Of a DNA stretch of 39,210 nt, positions 32,820 through 39,210 are shown piece after piece. How positions within the stretch are numbered: position 1 is the stretch's first letter; each line of letters starts with the position of its first letter. The stretch lies in NCBI GenBank assembly GCA_949511625.1, contig CATFEX010000042.1:1-39210 (forward strand). Reading direction: 5' to 3'. The DNA is from UBA11891 sp003533785. Lineage in GTDB: Bacteria; Bacteroidota; Bacteroidia; Flavobacteriales; Flavobacteriaceae. Made by a program: the position numbers and the translations under genes. Below the pieces are notes generated by a model. It was not told the origin of the DNA and made no database searches. It saw only the letters and a list, made by a program, of their open reading frames with translations.

Positions 32820-33743
32820 ATGAATAGGATAAAAAGCACATTTTCCATCAAAAATCTGGAAAACATTTCCGGAATCAAAGCCCATACGATACGTATATGG
32901 GAAAAACGATATAACTTACTTCAGCCGGAAAGAACTGATACCAACATTCGTCGCTACAGTCTTTCCAGTCTTCAGAAACTCTTAAACATAACCTTGCTTT
33001 ACAACCACGGTTTTAAGATCTCTAAAATAGCTAGTTTGGAAGAAGGAGAGATTCCAATTATGGTTCGGGATATTGCCCTGAAATCGTCTTCGGAACAAGT
33101 AGCCATTAATGCACTAAAACTAGCTATGGTCAACTTTGACTATGTTATGTTTGATGCTACTTTCGACGAAATTGCCTCCAAATACGAGTTTGATTATATT
33201 TTTATCAACATTTTTATGCCATTGATGAAAGAACTCGGAATACTATGGCAAACTGGTGCAATTAGTCCTTCTCACGAACATTTCATCACCAATTTGGTGA
33301 AACAAAAAATACATATACAAACAGAATTGATTCAGCGAAAGCAAGCTCCCCAAGAGAATCAAAAAGTGTTTGTTCTCTACCTTCCAGAAAACGAGATACA
33401 CGAATTAGGAATCCTTTTCCTAAACTACTACATACTCGCTCAGAATTATAAAACTATCTTTTTGGGGCAGTCCTTAACTACTGAGTCCCTCCAAACGGTA
33501 ATGACCTTTAGTGATAACTTAACTTTTGTTACTTATTTGACAGTAGAGCCCAATAAAGAAGAAATTAATGATTACTTAAAAAACTTCTACGAAACCATTT
33601 TATCAGGTTCTCAATCCAATTTAAATATTTTAGGCCCGCTTCAAACTTTCATCAATCCGTCAGCGTTGCCTCCACAGATTAAATTGCACCCAACTTTCGA
33701 ATCCTTCCGTTTGGAATTTTTTGGGGAGCAAATTTTTGTTTAA
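32820..33743 (+). CDS. CarH/LitR-like MerR regulator with B12-binding domain (predicted light sensor)
   Basis: A 307-residue repressor-type regulator. Residues about 7-75 form a MerR winged helix (FSIKNLENISGIKAHTIRIW). Residues 90-165 form the B12-binding four-helix cap with the CarH signature W-x9-E-H (W143, E153, H154). Residues 183-300 form the cobalamin domain with the ExHxxG motif (E192, H194, G197) that supplies the lower cobalt ligand. In CarH, adenosylcobalamin keeps the tetramer on DNA in the dark and light breaks it, releasing carotenoid genes. The adjacent crtB and crtZ fit this. The start is ATG 32820; a longer frame would begin inside the tRNA-Leu gene. No B12 synthesis gene is in the window. 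Confidence 0.88.
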   Translation: MNRIKSTFSIKNLENISGIKAHTIRIWEKRYNLLQPERTDTNIRRYSLSSLQKLLNITLLYNHGFKISKIASLEEGEIPIMVRDIALKSSSEQVAINALKLAMVNFDYVMFDATFDEIASKYEFDYIFINIFMPLMKELGILWQTGAISPSHEHFITNLVKQKIHIQTELIQRKQAPQENQKVFVLYLPENEIHELGILFLNYYILAQNYKTIFLGQSLTTESLQTVMTFSDNLTFVTYLTVEPNKEEINDYLKNFYETILSGSQSNLNILGPLQTFINPSALPPQIKLHPTFESFRLEFFGEQIFV

Positions 33744-33798
33744 GCTTACCTCCTATTTGTATTAAATTTTAGTAATTTTATTAAACTAAGATTTAGCT

Positions 33799-34638
33799 AT
33801 GAAAAACCTGTTTGATTCCGTATCAGAAGAATGCAGCCGTGTTGTAACCCAACGATATAGCACTTCTTTTTCGATGGCAACTAAGTTATTGGGGAATGCT
33901 ATCAGACCCCACATATACAACATCTACGGATTTGTTCGGTTTGCTGATGAGATTGTGGACACCTTTCATGACTACTCCAAAGAACAGTTGTTAGACCGAT
34001 TTGAAAAAGATCTCTACGCCGCTTTGGATGAAAAAATAAGCCTCAACCCCATTCTCAATTCATTTCAACATACCGTTCACACCTTCAATATTGAAATTTC
34101 ATTAATCGAAGCTTTTTTAAAAAGCATGCGGCAGGATCTGCACAAACAAGTGTATGAAACACGCGCTGAATATGAGGAATACATCTATGGTTCGGCCGAT
34201 GTTGTAGGGCTTATGTGCTTGAAAGTTTTTGTGAAAGGCGATCAAAAAATCTATGAAAATCTGAAACCTGCAGCGATGTCTCTAGGTTCGGCTTTTCAAA
34301 AAGTAAATTTTCTGCGTGATTTAAATGCCGACCATCAAAACCTTGAACGTACCTATTTCCCGAATGTAGATTTGAATTCTTTCCAAGAATTGGATAAAAT
34401 GGATATTATACAAGATATTGAAGCTGATTTTGAAAATGCGCTGACGGGTATTTTTAAACTACCCGAAGACGCTCGCTTTGGTGTATATACAGCATACAAA
34501 TACTACTACAAACTTTTACTTAAACTGAAGCGAACTCCTTCGCTTCAAATTAAAAATACACGCATTCGAGTGCCAAACTATCAGAAAATGGGTGTGTTAG
34601 CCAAATCCTATTTCAAATACCGACTGAATTTACTCTAA
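33799..34638 (+). CDS. crtB: Phytoene synthase
   Basis: Condenses two geranylgeranyl diphosphates into phytoene, the first committed carotenoid step. It has 279 residues, near the family size. The two metal-binding aspartate-rich motifs are present: DEIVD (near residue 50) and FLRDLNAD (near 175), the latter followed by ERTYFP. The gene starts 55 nt after the CarH-like gene, and the gap holds no box I would call. It stops 1 nt before crtZ begins. In related flavobacteria a phytoene desaturase gene (crtI) commonly lies next to crtB; none is visible here. Confidence 0.95.
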   Translation: MKNLFDSVSEECSRVVTQRYSTSFSMATKLLGNAIRPHIYNIYGFVRFADEIVDTFHDYSKEQLLDRFEKDLYAALDEKISLNPILNSFQHTVHTFNIEISLIEAFLKSMRQDLHKQVYETRAEYEEYIYGSADVVGLMCLKVFVKGDQKIYENLKPAAMSLGSAFQKVNFLRDLNADHQNLERTYFPNVDLNSFQELDKMDIIQDIEADFENALTGIFKLPEDARFGVYTAYKYYYKLLLKLKRTPSLQIKNTRIRVPNYQKMGVLAKSYFKYRLNLL

Positions 34639-34639
34639 T

Positions 34640-35089
34640 ATGTTGGACGTCTTTCTTTGGGGTACGGTATTTACACTCACTTTTATTGGCATGGAATTCA
34701 TGGCTTGGTTTAGCCATAAATACATAATGCACGGCTTTCTTTGGACTTGGCACAAAGACCATCACAAAAAAGATCACCCTTCTTGGTTTGAACGAAATGA
34801 TCTGTTTTTTATCTTCTATGCCTTAATAAGTGGGGCTTTTGTTGTGGCCTGGGGAGAACTTAACTTTTGGCCAGGGCTACCCATCGGTGTAGGGATTTTT
34901 GCCTACGGATTCACCTATTTCATGGTTCATGACATATTCATCCACCAACGGTTTAAACTATTTAGGAATGCAAACTCTCGTTACGCCAAAGGAGTGCGTA
35001 GGGCCCACAAAATGCATCACAAAAATATTCGGAAAAATGGAGGAGAGTGTTTCGGGATGCTCTGGGTTCCGTTAAAATATTTTAAGTAG
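34640..35089 (+). CDS. crtZ: Beta-carotene hydroxylase
   Basis: A 149-residue membrane di-iron hydroxylase of the fatty-acid hydroxylase fold that adds 3-hydroxyl groups to beta-carotene, giving zeaxanthin. The iron-binding histidine motifs are HKYIMH, HKDHHKKDH, HDIFIHQR and HKMHH. Three or four hydrophobic segments span the membrane. It begins 1 nt after crtB, so the two are almost certainly one transcript. The lycopene cyclase needed between lycopene and this step is not in the window. Its stop lies 5 nt from the convergent surA stop. Confidence 0.95.
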   Translation: MLDVFLWGTVFTLTFIGMEFMAWFSHKYIMHGFLWTWHKDHHKKDHPSWFERNDLFFIFYALISGAFVVAWGELNFWPGLPIGVGIFAYGFTYFMVHDIFIHQRFKLFRNANSRYAKGVRRAHKMHHKNIRKNGGECFGMLWVPLKYFK

Positions 35090-35094
35090 GGGGA

Positions 35095-36456
35095 TTATTG
35101 GTCTTTCAGCCAATTGTTATTGAAGGTGCAAGTCCGAACATCACGATTCAAGCTGACATAAGTTTCATCAATTTTATCCATCATCCATTTTTGAACTTCT
35201 TTTAGCTTTTTTTCTTTAAGTGCCAACTCCTTTATCTTTATGTAATCCTTGGTGAAGTCGGCCACATGTTCTTCAAAACGATTTGCTACTTTTAGAATTT
35301 TATACTTTTTCTTTTCTGCTCTGCCCTCTTCCAAAAGGGGAAGTGTCATTTCGTTGTCTTTTAAATACCGAATTTGATTGTATAGCACAGGGTCAATTTT
35401 AGTCAACTCAAAACGAGTGTCTCCTGTGGCTGGATTTACCAGTATTCCACCGTTATTACGGGTTTCTTTTTCTGTGGAAAATTGGAAAGCGGCATCCTCA
35501 AAACTAATCTCATTATTCAAGATTCTTATACGGAGTGTTCCTAAGAGCTCTTTTGTTTCTTCTAGTTTTTGATCATCTATTCTCGGGATCAATAAAATAT
35601 GTCTTATATCAATCTCTTGTCCTCTGATTTTATCAACCGTTAGAATGTGCCACCCGAACTCCGTTTTAAAAGGATCTGAAACTTCGCCCTCTTGAAGGCT
35701 AAACGCCATATCGCGAAACTCTTTAGCCATCTGGGGTCTTTTACGCTGTAATGTATACTTCCCTCCTTTGGATCTGGAACCTGGATCTTGCGAATACAAT
35801 ATGGCTTTGGAGGCAAAACTCAACCCACGTTCCAGTACATCCACTCTAAAACTCTTTAACTGATTGATAATCCGTTCTTCTTCTTCTTCTGTAGGTTTCG
35901 GCTCCATAACAATCTGCGCAATTTCCAATTCCGTTCCAAAATTGGGACGTTCGGATTCTGGTATTTTTTTAAAAAAATTACGTACTTCTTCTGGAGTGAT
36001 CTCAACCGCGTCAACAATGGAAGATTGCATAAGTCCTGCTAACTTTTGCGTTTTATTTATCTGAAAGAGTTCTTCCCTAAAAGCCGATTCGTCGTTTTTT
36101 TTATAAAATTCCAATACCTTATCCATATCACCCAACTGGCTAACAAAGTACTCTAAACTCTGATCTACATAATCATATATTTCTTGATCACTCACTTCCA
36201 AACTGTCTTGGATCGCGTGGTGGGCATACAACTTATCTTCCATTAATTTCCCCAAAAGTTCACATCGGGTAATATTTTTGGAGGAGATCCCCTGTGACTC
36301 CATCTCAACAATCATTTTATCTATATCAGATTCTAGAATAACAAAGTCTCCAACTACAGCAGAAACCCCGTCTATTTTGATTTTTTCCTGTGCGTTATGC
36401 ATGGTGGGGTAGCTTAACAAGCAAAAAAGGAAAATCTTAGTCAATAAGGAGTTCAT
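35095..36456 (-). CDS. surA: SurA-like periplasmic chaperone/peptidyl-prolyl isomerase
   Basis: A 453-residue exported protein. A signal peptide (about 1-23, MNSLLTKIFLFCLLSYPTMHNAQ) precedes the SurA N-terminal helical domain (about 25-165), and two parvulin domains follow: one around residues 172-270 ending GEVSDPFKTEFGWHIL, one around 280-390 with RHILLIP. It helps outer-membrane proteins reach the BAM complex. The start is ATG 36456; a frame open to 36498 exists, but the signal peptide begins at 36456. It overlaps the end of the upstream gene by 20 nt, so they are co-translated. Confidence 0.9.
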   Translation of the reverse strand: MNSLLTKIFLFCLLSYPTMHNAQEKIKIDGVSAVVGDFVILESDIDKMIVEMESQGISSKNITRCELLGKLMEDKLYAHHAIQDSLEVSDQEIYDYVDQSLEYFVSQLGDMDKVLEFYKKNDESAFREELFQINKTQKLAGLMQSSIVDAVEITPEEVRNFFKKIPESERPNFGTELEIAQIVMEPKPTEEEEERIINQLKSFRVDVLERGLSFASKAILYSQDPGSRSKGGKYTLQRKRPQMAKEFRDMAFSLQEGEVSDPFKTEFGWHILTVDKIRGQEIDIRHILLIPRIDDQKLEETKELLGTLRIRILNNEISFEDAAFQFSTEKETRNNGGILVNPATGDTRFELTKIDPVLYNQIRYLKDNEMTLPLLEEGRAEKKKYKILKVANRFEEHVADFTKDYIKIKELALKEKKLKEVQKWMMDKIDETYVSLNRDVRTCTFNNNWLKDQ

Positions 36457-37360
36457 ATTTTTTGGAACGAATGGCGTCTTGAAGTATTTCATTGTCAAAA
36501 TATCGTGAGAATTCTATTTTTCTTCGATTTAAAATAAGGTTTTTAAGTGTTTTTTTAACATGGGCAAGCGGTGCAGTTTCATCCGCTTTCATTCTATTTT
36601 TTGTCACAAACAAATATACGTCTAAAGAATCGGACACCTCGTAGTAATTTTTGTTTTTGAAATAACGCTCAATATTCTTTTCAGTAACGAAGTTTATTTT
36701 TTGGATAATTTCATTTTGACTCACCCAAATAGAGTCCCAAGGATGGTAATAGGAAAATTGAAATGAAAGTGAATCAAGAAATTTGCGATCGTTGGTATCA
36801 AATCTTCTTAAACGCCGACTTATCTCTTTTCTGTCCACATTATCTATGGGTAGTCGAAGCAGGCGAAATTGATAAATAGGTTCCGATAGTTTAAAAATTG
36901 GTTTGTTGGATTCATAGGCTTGTTTTATTTGAAGATCTGTGATAAGGGTGTCCATTCGGGTATTCAGTATAAATTCTTTGTACACCTGTCCATACAGTTC
37001 GACTTCGTACTGACGAACCAAAGATTGAAGTTCCTTTTTCTTTATGGACTCGATATTAAGATCAGCTTGCTGATACATCAATTGCTCTTTGGCCCAAGTA
37101 TTAATATAGTTCTGGACTTGAACCGAACTGTCATTGGAATTGGAAAAACTTTCAAAATGACGGTTGAGATCAGAGGAATACAAATAGGTGTCTCCCACCC
37201 GTGCTATGGCACTATCTTGGACTCTTTCAAATGAATTACACCCATATAACCCGAATATGAATACTACAATTACTATTGATTTATAATAAAAATGACACAA
37301 GCTTGGTAACGGGTCAACTTTTGTAGAGGCAGCCAGTGAAATCTTAATAAATTTGTTCAT
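36437..37360 (-). CDS. SurA N-terminal-like lipoprotein, possible non-catalytic chaperone
   Basis: A 307-residue predicted lipoprotein with lipobox LYGC and lipidated cysteine at residue 41 if the ATG at 37360 is used. That signal would be unusually long; an internal TTG at 37300 would give MCHFYYKSIVIVVFIFGLYGC, a normal one. The mature part is charged and helical (for example ARVGDTYLYSSDLNRH), like SurA/PpiD N-terminal domains, and I see no parvulin domain. Its 20-nt overlap with surA and position upstream support a chaperone role for outer-membrane protein biogenesis. The function is inferred from fold hints and neighbours only. Confidence 0.65.
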   Translation of the reverse strand: MNKFIKISLAASTKVDPLPSLCHFYYKSIVIVVFIFGLYGCNSFERVQDSAIARVGDTYLYSSDLNRHFESFSNSNDSSVQVQNYINTWAKEQLMYQQADLNIESIKKKELQSLVRQYEVELYGQVYKEFILNTRMDTLITDLQIKQAYESNKPIFKLSEPIYQFRLLRLPIDNVDRKEISRRLRRFDTNDRKFLDSLSFQFSYYHPWDSIWVSQNEIIQKINFVTEKNIERYFKNKNYYEVSDSLDVYLFVTKNRMKADETAPLAHVKKTLKNLILNRRKIEFSRYFDNEILQDAIRSKKYELLID

Positions 37361-37480
37361 ATCGTTTTAATAATATTTTAATAATTTTTGTATTGTATTG
37401 ATATTGAATATATTAAATTGTTAATAAATATTATTAACTATCATAAATTCGTTGTAAATTGCATAAAAATATATAGCGTA

Positions 37481-37807
37481 TTGCATAAGATTACTTTTTT
37501 TATTCTTTTACTATTTTTTTCACACATTGGATCAGCCGCTGTATCTACAAGTGATACAACTAATACTTCCCTTGTTGAGGAAGCTCCAACCCTAATTTAC
37601 AAAAACAAAATACTTTTTGTTCAAGGAATAAGGGGACAAGGTGTTGTTGAGGTATATTCAATTATCGGAAATAAAATCGTGGAAATGAATGTTAGTGATT
37701 TATCCAATGCGCGCATTCCTATTTATCTCAAAAGCGGTCACATGTATATTGTGCGTATTCGAGATCAGAAAAACAACTTAAAGACGTTCAAAATTCTCGC
37801 GTCCTAG
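37481..37807 (+). CDS. Small secreted protein with a stand-alone T9SS-type C-terminal domain-like fold
   Basis: About 108 residues if started at TTG 37481: a signal peptide (MHKITFFILLLFFSHIGSA), a short Thr/Ser/Glu linker, then about 65 residues patterned like a type A T9SS sorting domain: an ILFVQG strand, VEVYSIIGNKI, LKSGHMYIVRI and the closing KTFKILAS. The usual opening YPNP is missing and there is no cargo domain ahead of it. No in-frame ATG exists upstream or near the signal peptide; the frame is open to 37388 with AT-rich, non-coding-looking residues. What it does is unknown. It converges on guaB. Confidence 0.6.
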   Translation: MHKITFFILLLFFSHIGSAAVSTSDTTNTSLVEEAPTLIYKNKILFVQGIRGQGVVEVYSIIGNKIVEMNVSDLSNARIPIYLKSGHMYIVRIRDQKNNLKTFKILAS

Positions 37808-37830
37808 TCCTGAATGATTATTAAGGACTA
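37805..37830. terminator. Possible bidirectional terminator between the small secreted protein and guaB
   Basis: TAGTCCT (37805-37811) and AGGACTA (37824-37830) form a perfect 7-bp stem around a 12-nt AT-rich loop, and both convergent stop codons lie in or beside it. A T-run is lacking on both sides, so termination by this hairpin is uncertain. Confidence 0.35.
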
Positions 37831-39210
37831 TAGTTAGGTGCTTCTTTGGTTATTCGTATGTTATGCGGGTGACTTTCGCGAATGCCCGACGCTGTAATTT
37901 TAACAAAACGCCCTGTGCTTTGAAGTTTTTCAATGGAATCCGTTCCGCAATAGCCCATTCCGGCACGCAAGCCCCCAGCGAATTGATGTATGCTTTCAAA
38001 TAATTCACCTTTGTAGGGAACCCGACCAACAATTCCTTCTGGAACTAATTTTTTTATATCGTCTTCAACATCTTGAAAATAGCGATCCTTAGATCCTTTG
38101 TTCATTGCCTCTAGCGAACCCATCCCTCGATAAGTTTTAAACTTTCTGCCTTCAAAAATGACCGTTTCACCAGGTGATTCTTTTGTTCCTGCCAGCAAGG
38201 AACCCAACATAACCGAATCTGCACCAGCAGCAATGGCTTTGGGAATATCTCCTGTATAACGAATTCCCCCGTCAGCAATAACAGGCACACCGCTGCCTTT
38301 AATGGCTTTGGATACATCGAGAATAGCTGACAGTTGAGGAAACCCAACCCCAGCTATGACGCGTGTGGTACAGATGGATCCGGGGCCAATTCCTACTTTT
38401 ACAGCGTCAGCTCCTTGATCGACAAGGTATTTTGCGGCTTCTCCTGTAGCGATATTTCCCACAATCACATCCAAATCACCAAAAGCCTTTTTGACCTTTG
38501 CAAGAGCCTCTGCTACCCCCCGGCTATGACCGTGAGCTGTGTCAATAACCACTGCATCTACTCCTGCAGCTACAAGGGCTTCTGTTCGCTCTAGCACATC
38601 GGGCGTAACACCAAGAGCTGCGGCTACTCTGAGTCGTCCATAACCATCCTTATTCGATATGGGTTTGTTGGTGTGTTTTGTAATATCGCGAAATGTAATC
38701 AGGCCAACCAGTTTGTTCTTTTTGTCGATGACCGGTAATTTTTCAATTTTATGTTTTTGAAGAATTGATTCTGCATCTTTCAACGAAGTTTCTTGAGTGA
38801 CTGTAATTAGATTGTTCTTGGTCATAACCTCTGTTATGGGTCGCTCATTGTCCTTTTCGAAACGTAAATCTCTGTTGGTTACAATTCCAGCTAATTTTCC
38901 AAGATCATCTACGATTGGAATTCCCCCAATCTTATATTGTCGCATATTTTCCTTGGCATCTTGCACCAAACTATCAAGGGGTAGGGTTACCGGATCTATG
39001 ATCATTCCAGACTCTGCCCGTTTGACAGTACGCACCTTGAGAGCTTGCGCTTCAATGGGCATGTTCTTATGCAACACACCAATCCCCCCTTCTCGTGCCA
39101 TAGCAATGGCCATCTGGCTTTCCGTGACCGTATCCATCGCTGCGGAAATGATTGGGATATTCAATGGAATATTGCGAGACAATTGAGATTGAATCGATAC
39201 ATCACGAGGC
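37821..39210 (-). CDS. guaB: IMP dehydrogenase, N-terminus beyond window edge
   Basis: GuaB oxidises IMP to XMP, the first step to GMP. About 462 residues are visible; the frame is open at 39210 (PRDVSIQSQLSRN), so the first 25-30 residues are outside and the TTG at 39182 is not the start. The TIM-barrel core includes SAAMDTVTESQMAIAMAREGG, the catalytic cysteine loop GIGPGSICTTR and GGIRYTGDIPKAIAAGADSVMLG. Two CBS domains (the regulatory Bateman module) sit between the two barrel parts, roughly codons 60-185 of the visible segment. Family call is secure. Confidence 0.97.
   Translation of the reverse strand, partial: PRDVSIQSQLSRNIPLNIPIISAAMDTVTESQMAIAMAREGGIGVLHKNMPIEAQALKVRTVKRAESGMIIDPVTLPLDSLVQDAKENMRQYKIGGIPIVDDLGKLAGIVTNRDLRFEKDNERPITEVMTKNNLITVTQETSLKDAESILQKHKIEKLPVIDKKNKLVGLITFRDITKHTNKPISNKDGYGRLRVAAALGVTPDVLERTEALVAAGVDAVVIDTAHGHSRGVAEALAKVKKAFGDLDVIVGNIATGEAAKYLVDQGADAVKVGIGPGSICTTRVIAGVGFPQLSAILDVSKAIKGSGVPVIADGGIRYTGDIPKAIAAGADSVMLGSLLAGTKESPGETVIFEGRKFKTYRGMGSLEAMNKGSKDRYFQDVEDDIKKLVPEGIVGRVPYKGELFESIHQFAGGLRAGMGYCGTDSIEKLQSTGRFVKITASGIRESHPHNIRITKEAPNYSP

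Noticed and set aside
37388..37480. Upstream extension of the small secreted protein to TTG 37388
   Set aside because: These 31 codons are very AT-rich, precede a normal signal peptide at 37481 and look like intergenic DNA read through.
39180..39182. TTG as the guaB start
   Set aside because: The frame remains open upstream to the window edge with conserved IMPDH residues (PRDVSIQSQ), so the true start is outside.

Overview
The window is chromosomal DNA from a member of the Flavobacteriia (phylum Bacteroidota), probably an aerobic, carotenoid-pigmented, gliding or gliding-derived, marine-type species with a compact AT-rich genome. The evidence is the gldF-gldG-dnaN order, a transketolase split into two genes, Bacteroidota promoters of the form TTG/TTTG-N17-23-TAnnTTTG, lipoprotein signals, a type IX secretion (T9SS)-like C-terminal domain, a CarH-like regulator beside crtB and crtZ, and almost no Shine-Dalgarno sequences. 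About 38 protein genes and three tRNA genes fill nearly all of the sequence. No stretch over 300 bases lacks a gene. I see no mobile element, prophage or CRISPR array.

Layout. 1-617 (-): pcm, cut by the window edge. 700-6552 (+): one run with a Gfo/Idh/MocA oxidoreductase, a DUF1015 gene broken by an in-frame TAG, the PLP-homeostasis protein YggS, an exonuclease/GIY-YIG fusion, a voltage-gated K+ channel and miaA. 6549-8451 (-): purC and phoH. 8541-12939 (+): SAM hydrolase, gldF, gldG, dnaN. 12944-15235 (-): a cysteine-synthase-like enzyme and an alpha-oxoamine synthase, together a good candidate for sulfonolipid (capnine) headgroup and base synthesis. 15296-19879 (-): two exported peptidases. 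20059-21767 (+): prfB with its programmed +1 frameshift, then a HAD phosphatase. 21764-27487 (-): dnaB, accA, an EamA transporter, an LptF/LptG permease and tgt. 27637-30041 (+): the two transketolase halves and an outer-membrane beta-barrel. 30038-30937 (-): an FKBP lipoprotein with a calcium-binding-type tail. 31012-31923 (+): an S4 RNA-binding protein and a phosphoribosyltransferase. 31916-32431 (-): aroK. 32514-32757 (+): tRNA-Lys, tRNA-Lys, tRNA-Leu. 32820-35089 (+): CarH-like regulator, crtB, crtZ. 35095-37360 (-): SurA and a SurA-N-like lipoprotein. 37481-37807 (+): a small secreted protein. 37821-39210 (-): guaB, cut by the window edge.

Themes. Most genes are housekeeping: translation and tRNA modification, replication, purine, shikimate and fatty-acid synthesis, and pentose phosphates. 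The envelope genes make a lineage-specific set: GldFG, the proposed sulfonolipid pair, LptFG, SurA chaperones and a beta-barrel. The pigment genes sit behind a predicted B12-based light sensor, but desaturase and cyclase genes are absent from this window. All seven convergent gene pairs overlap or lie within 13 nt, and many -7 promoter boxes end only 4-28 nt before the start codon, which suggests very short leaders. I found no clear novel defence or mobile system. The points most worth a second look are the broken DUF1015 gene, the capnine-like pair, the incomplete crt cluster, the covarying tRNA-Lys pair and the stand-alone T9SS-like domain.
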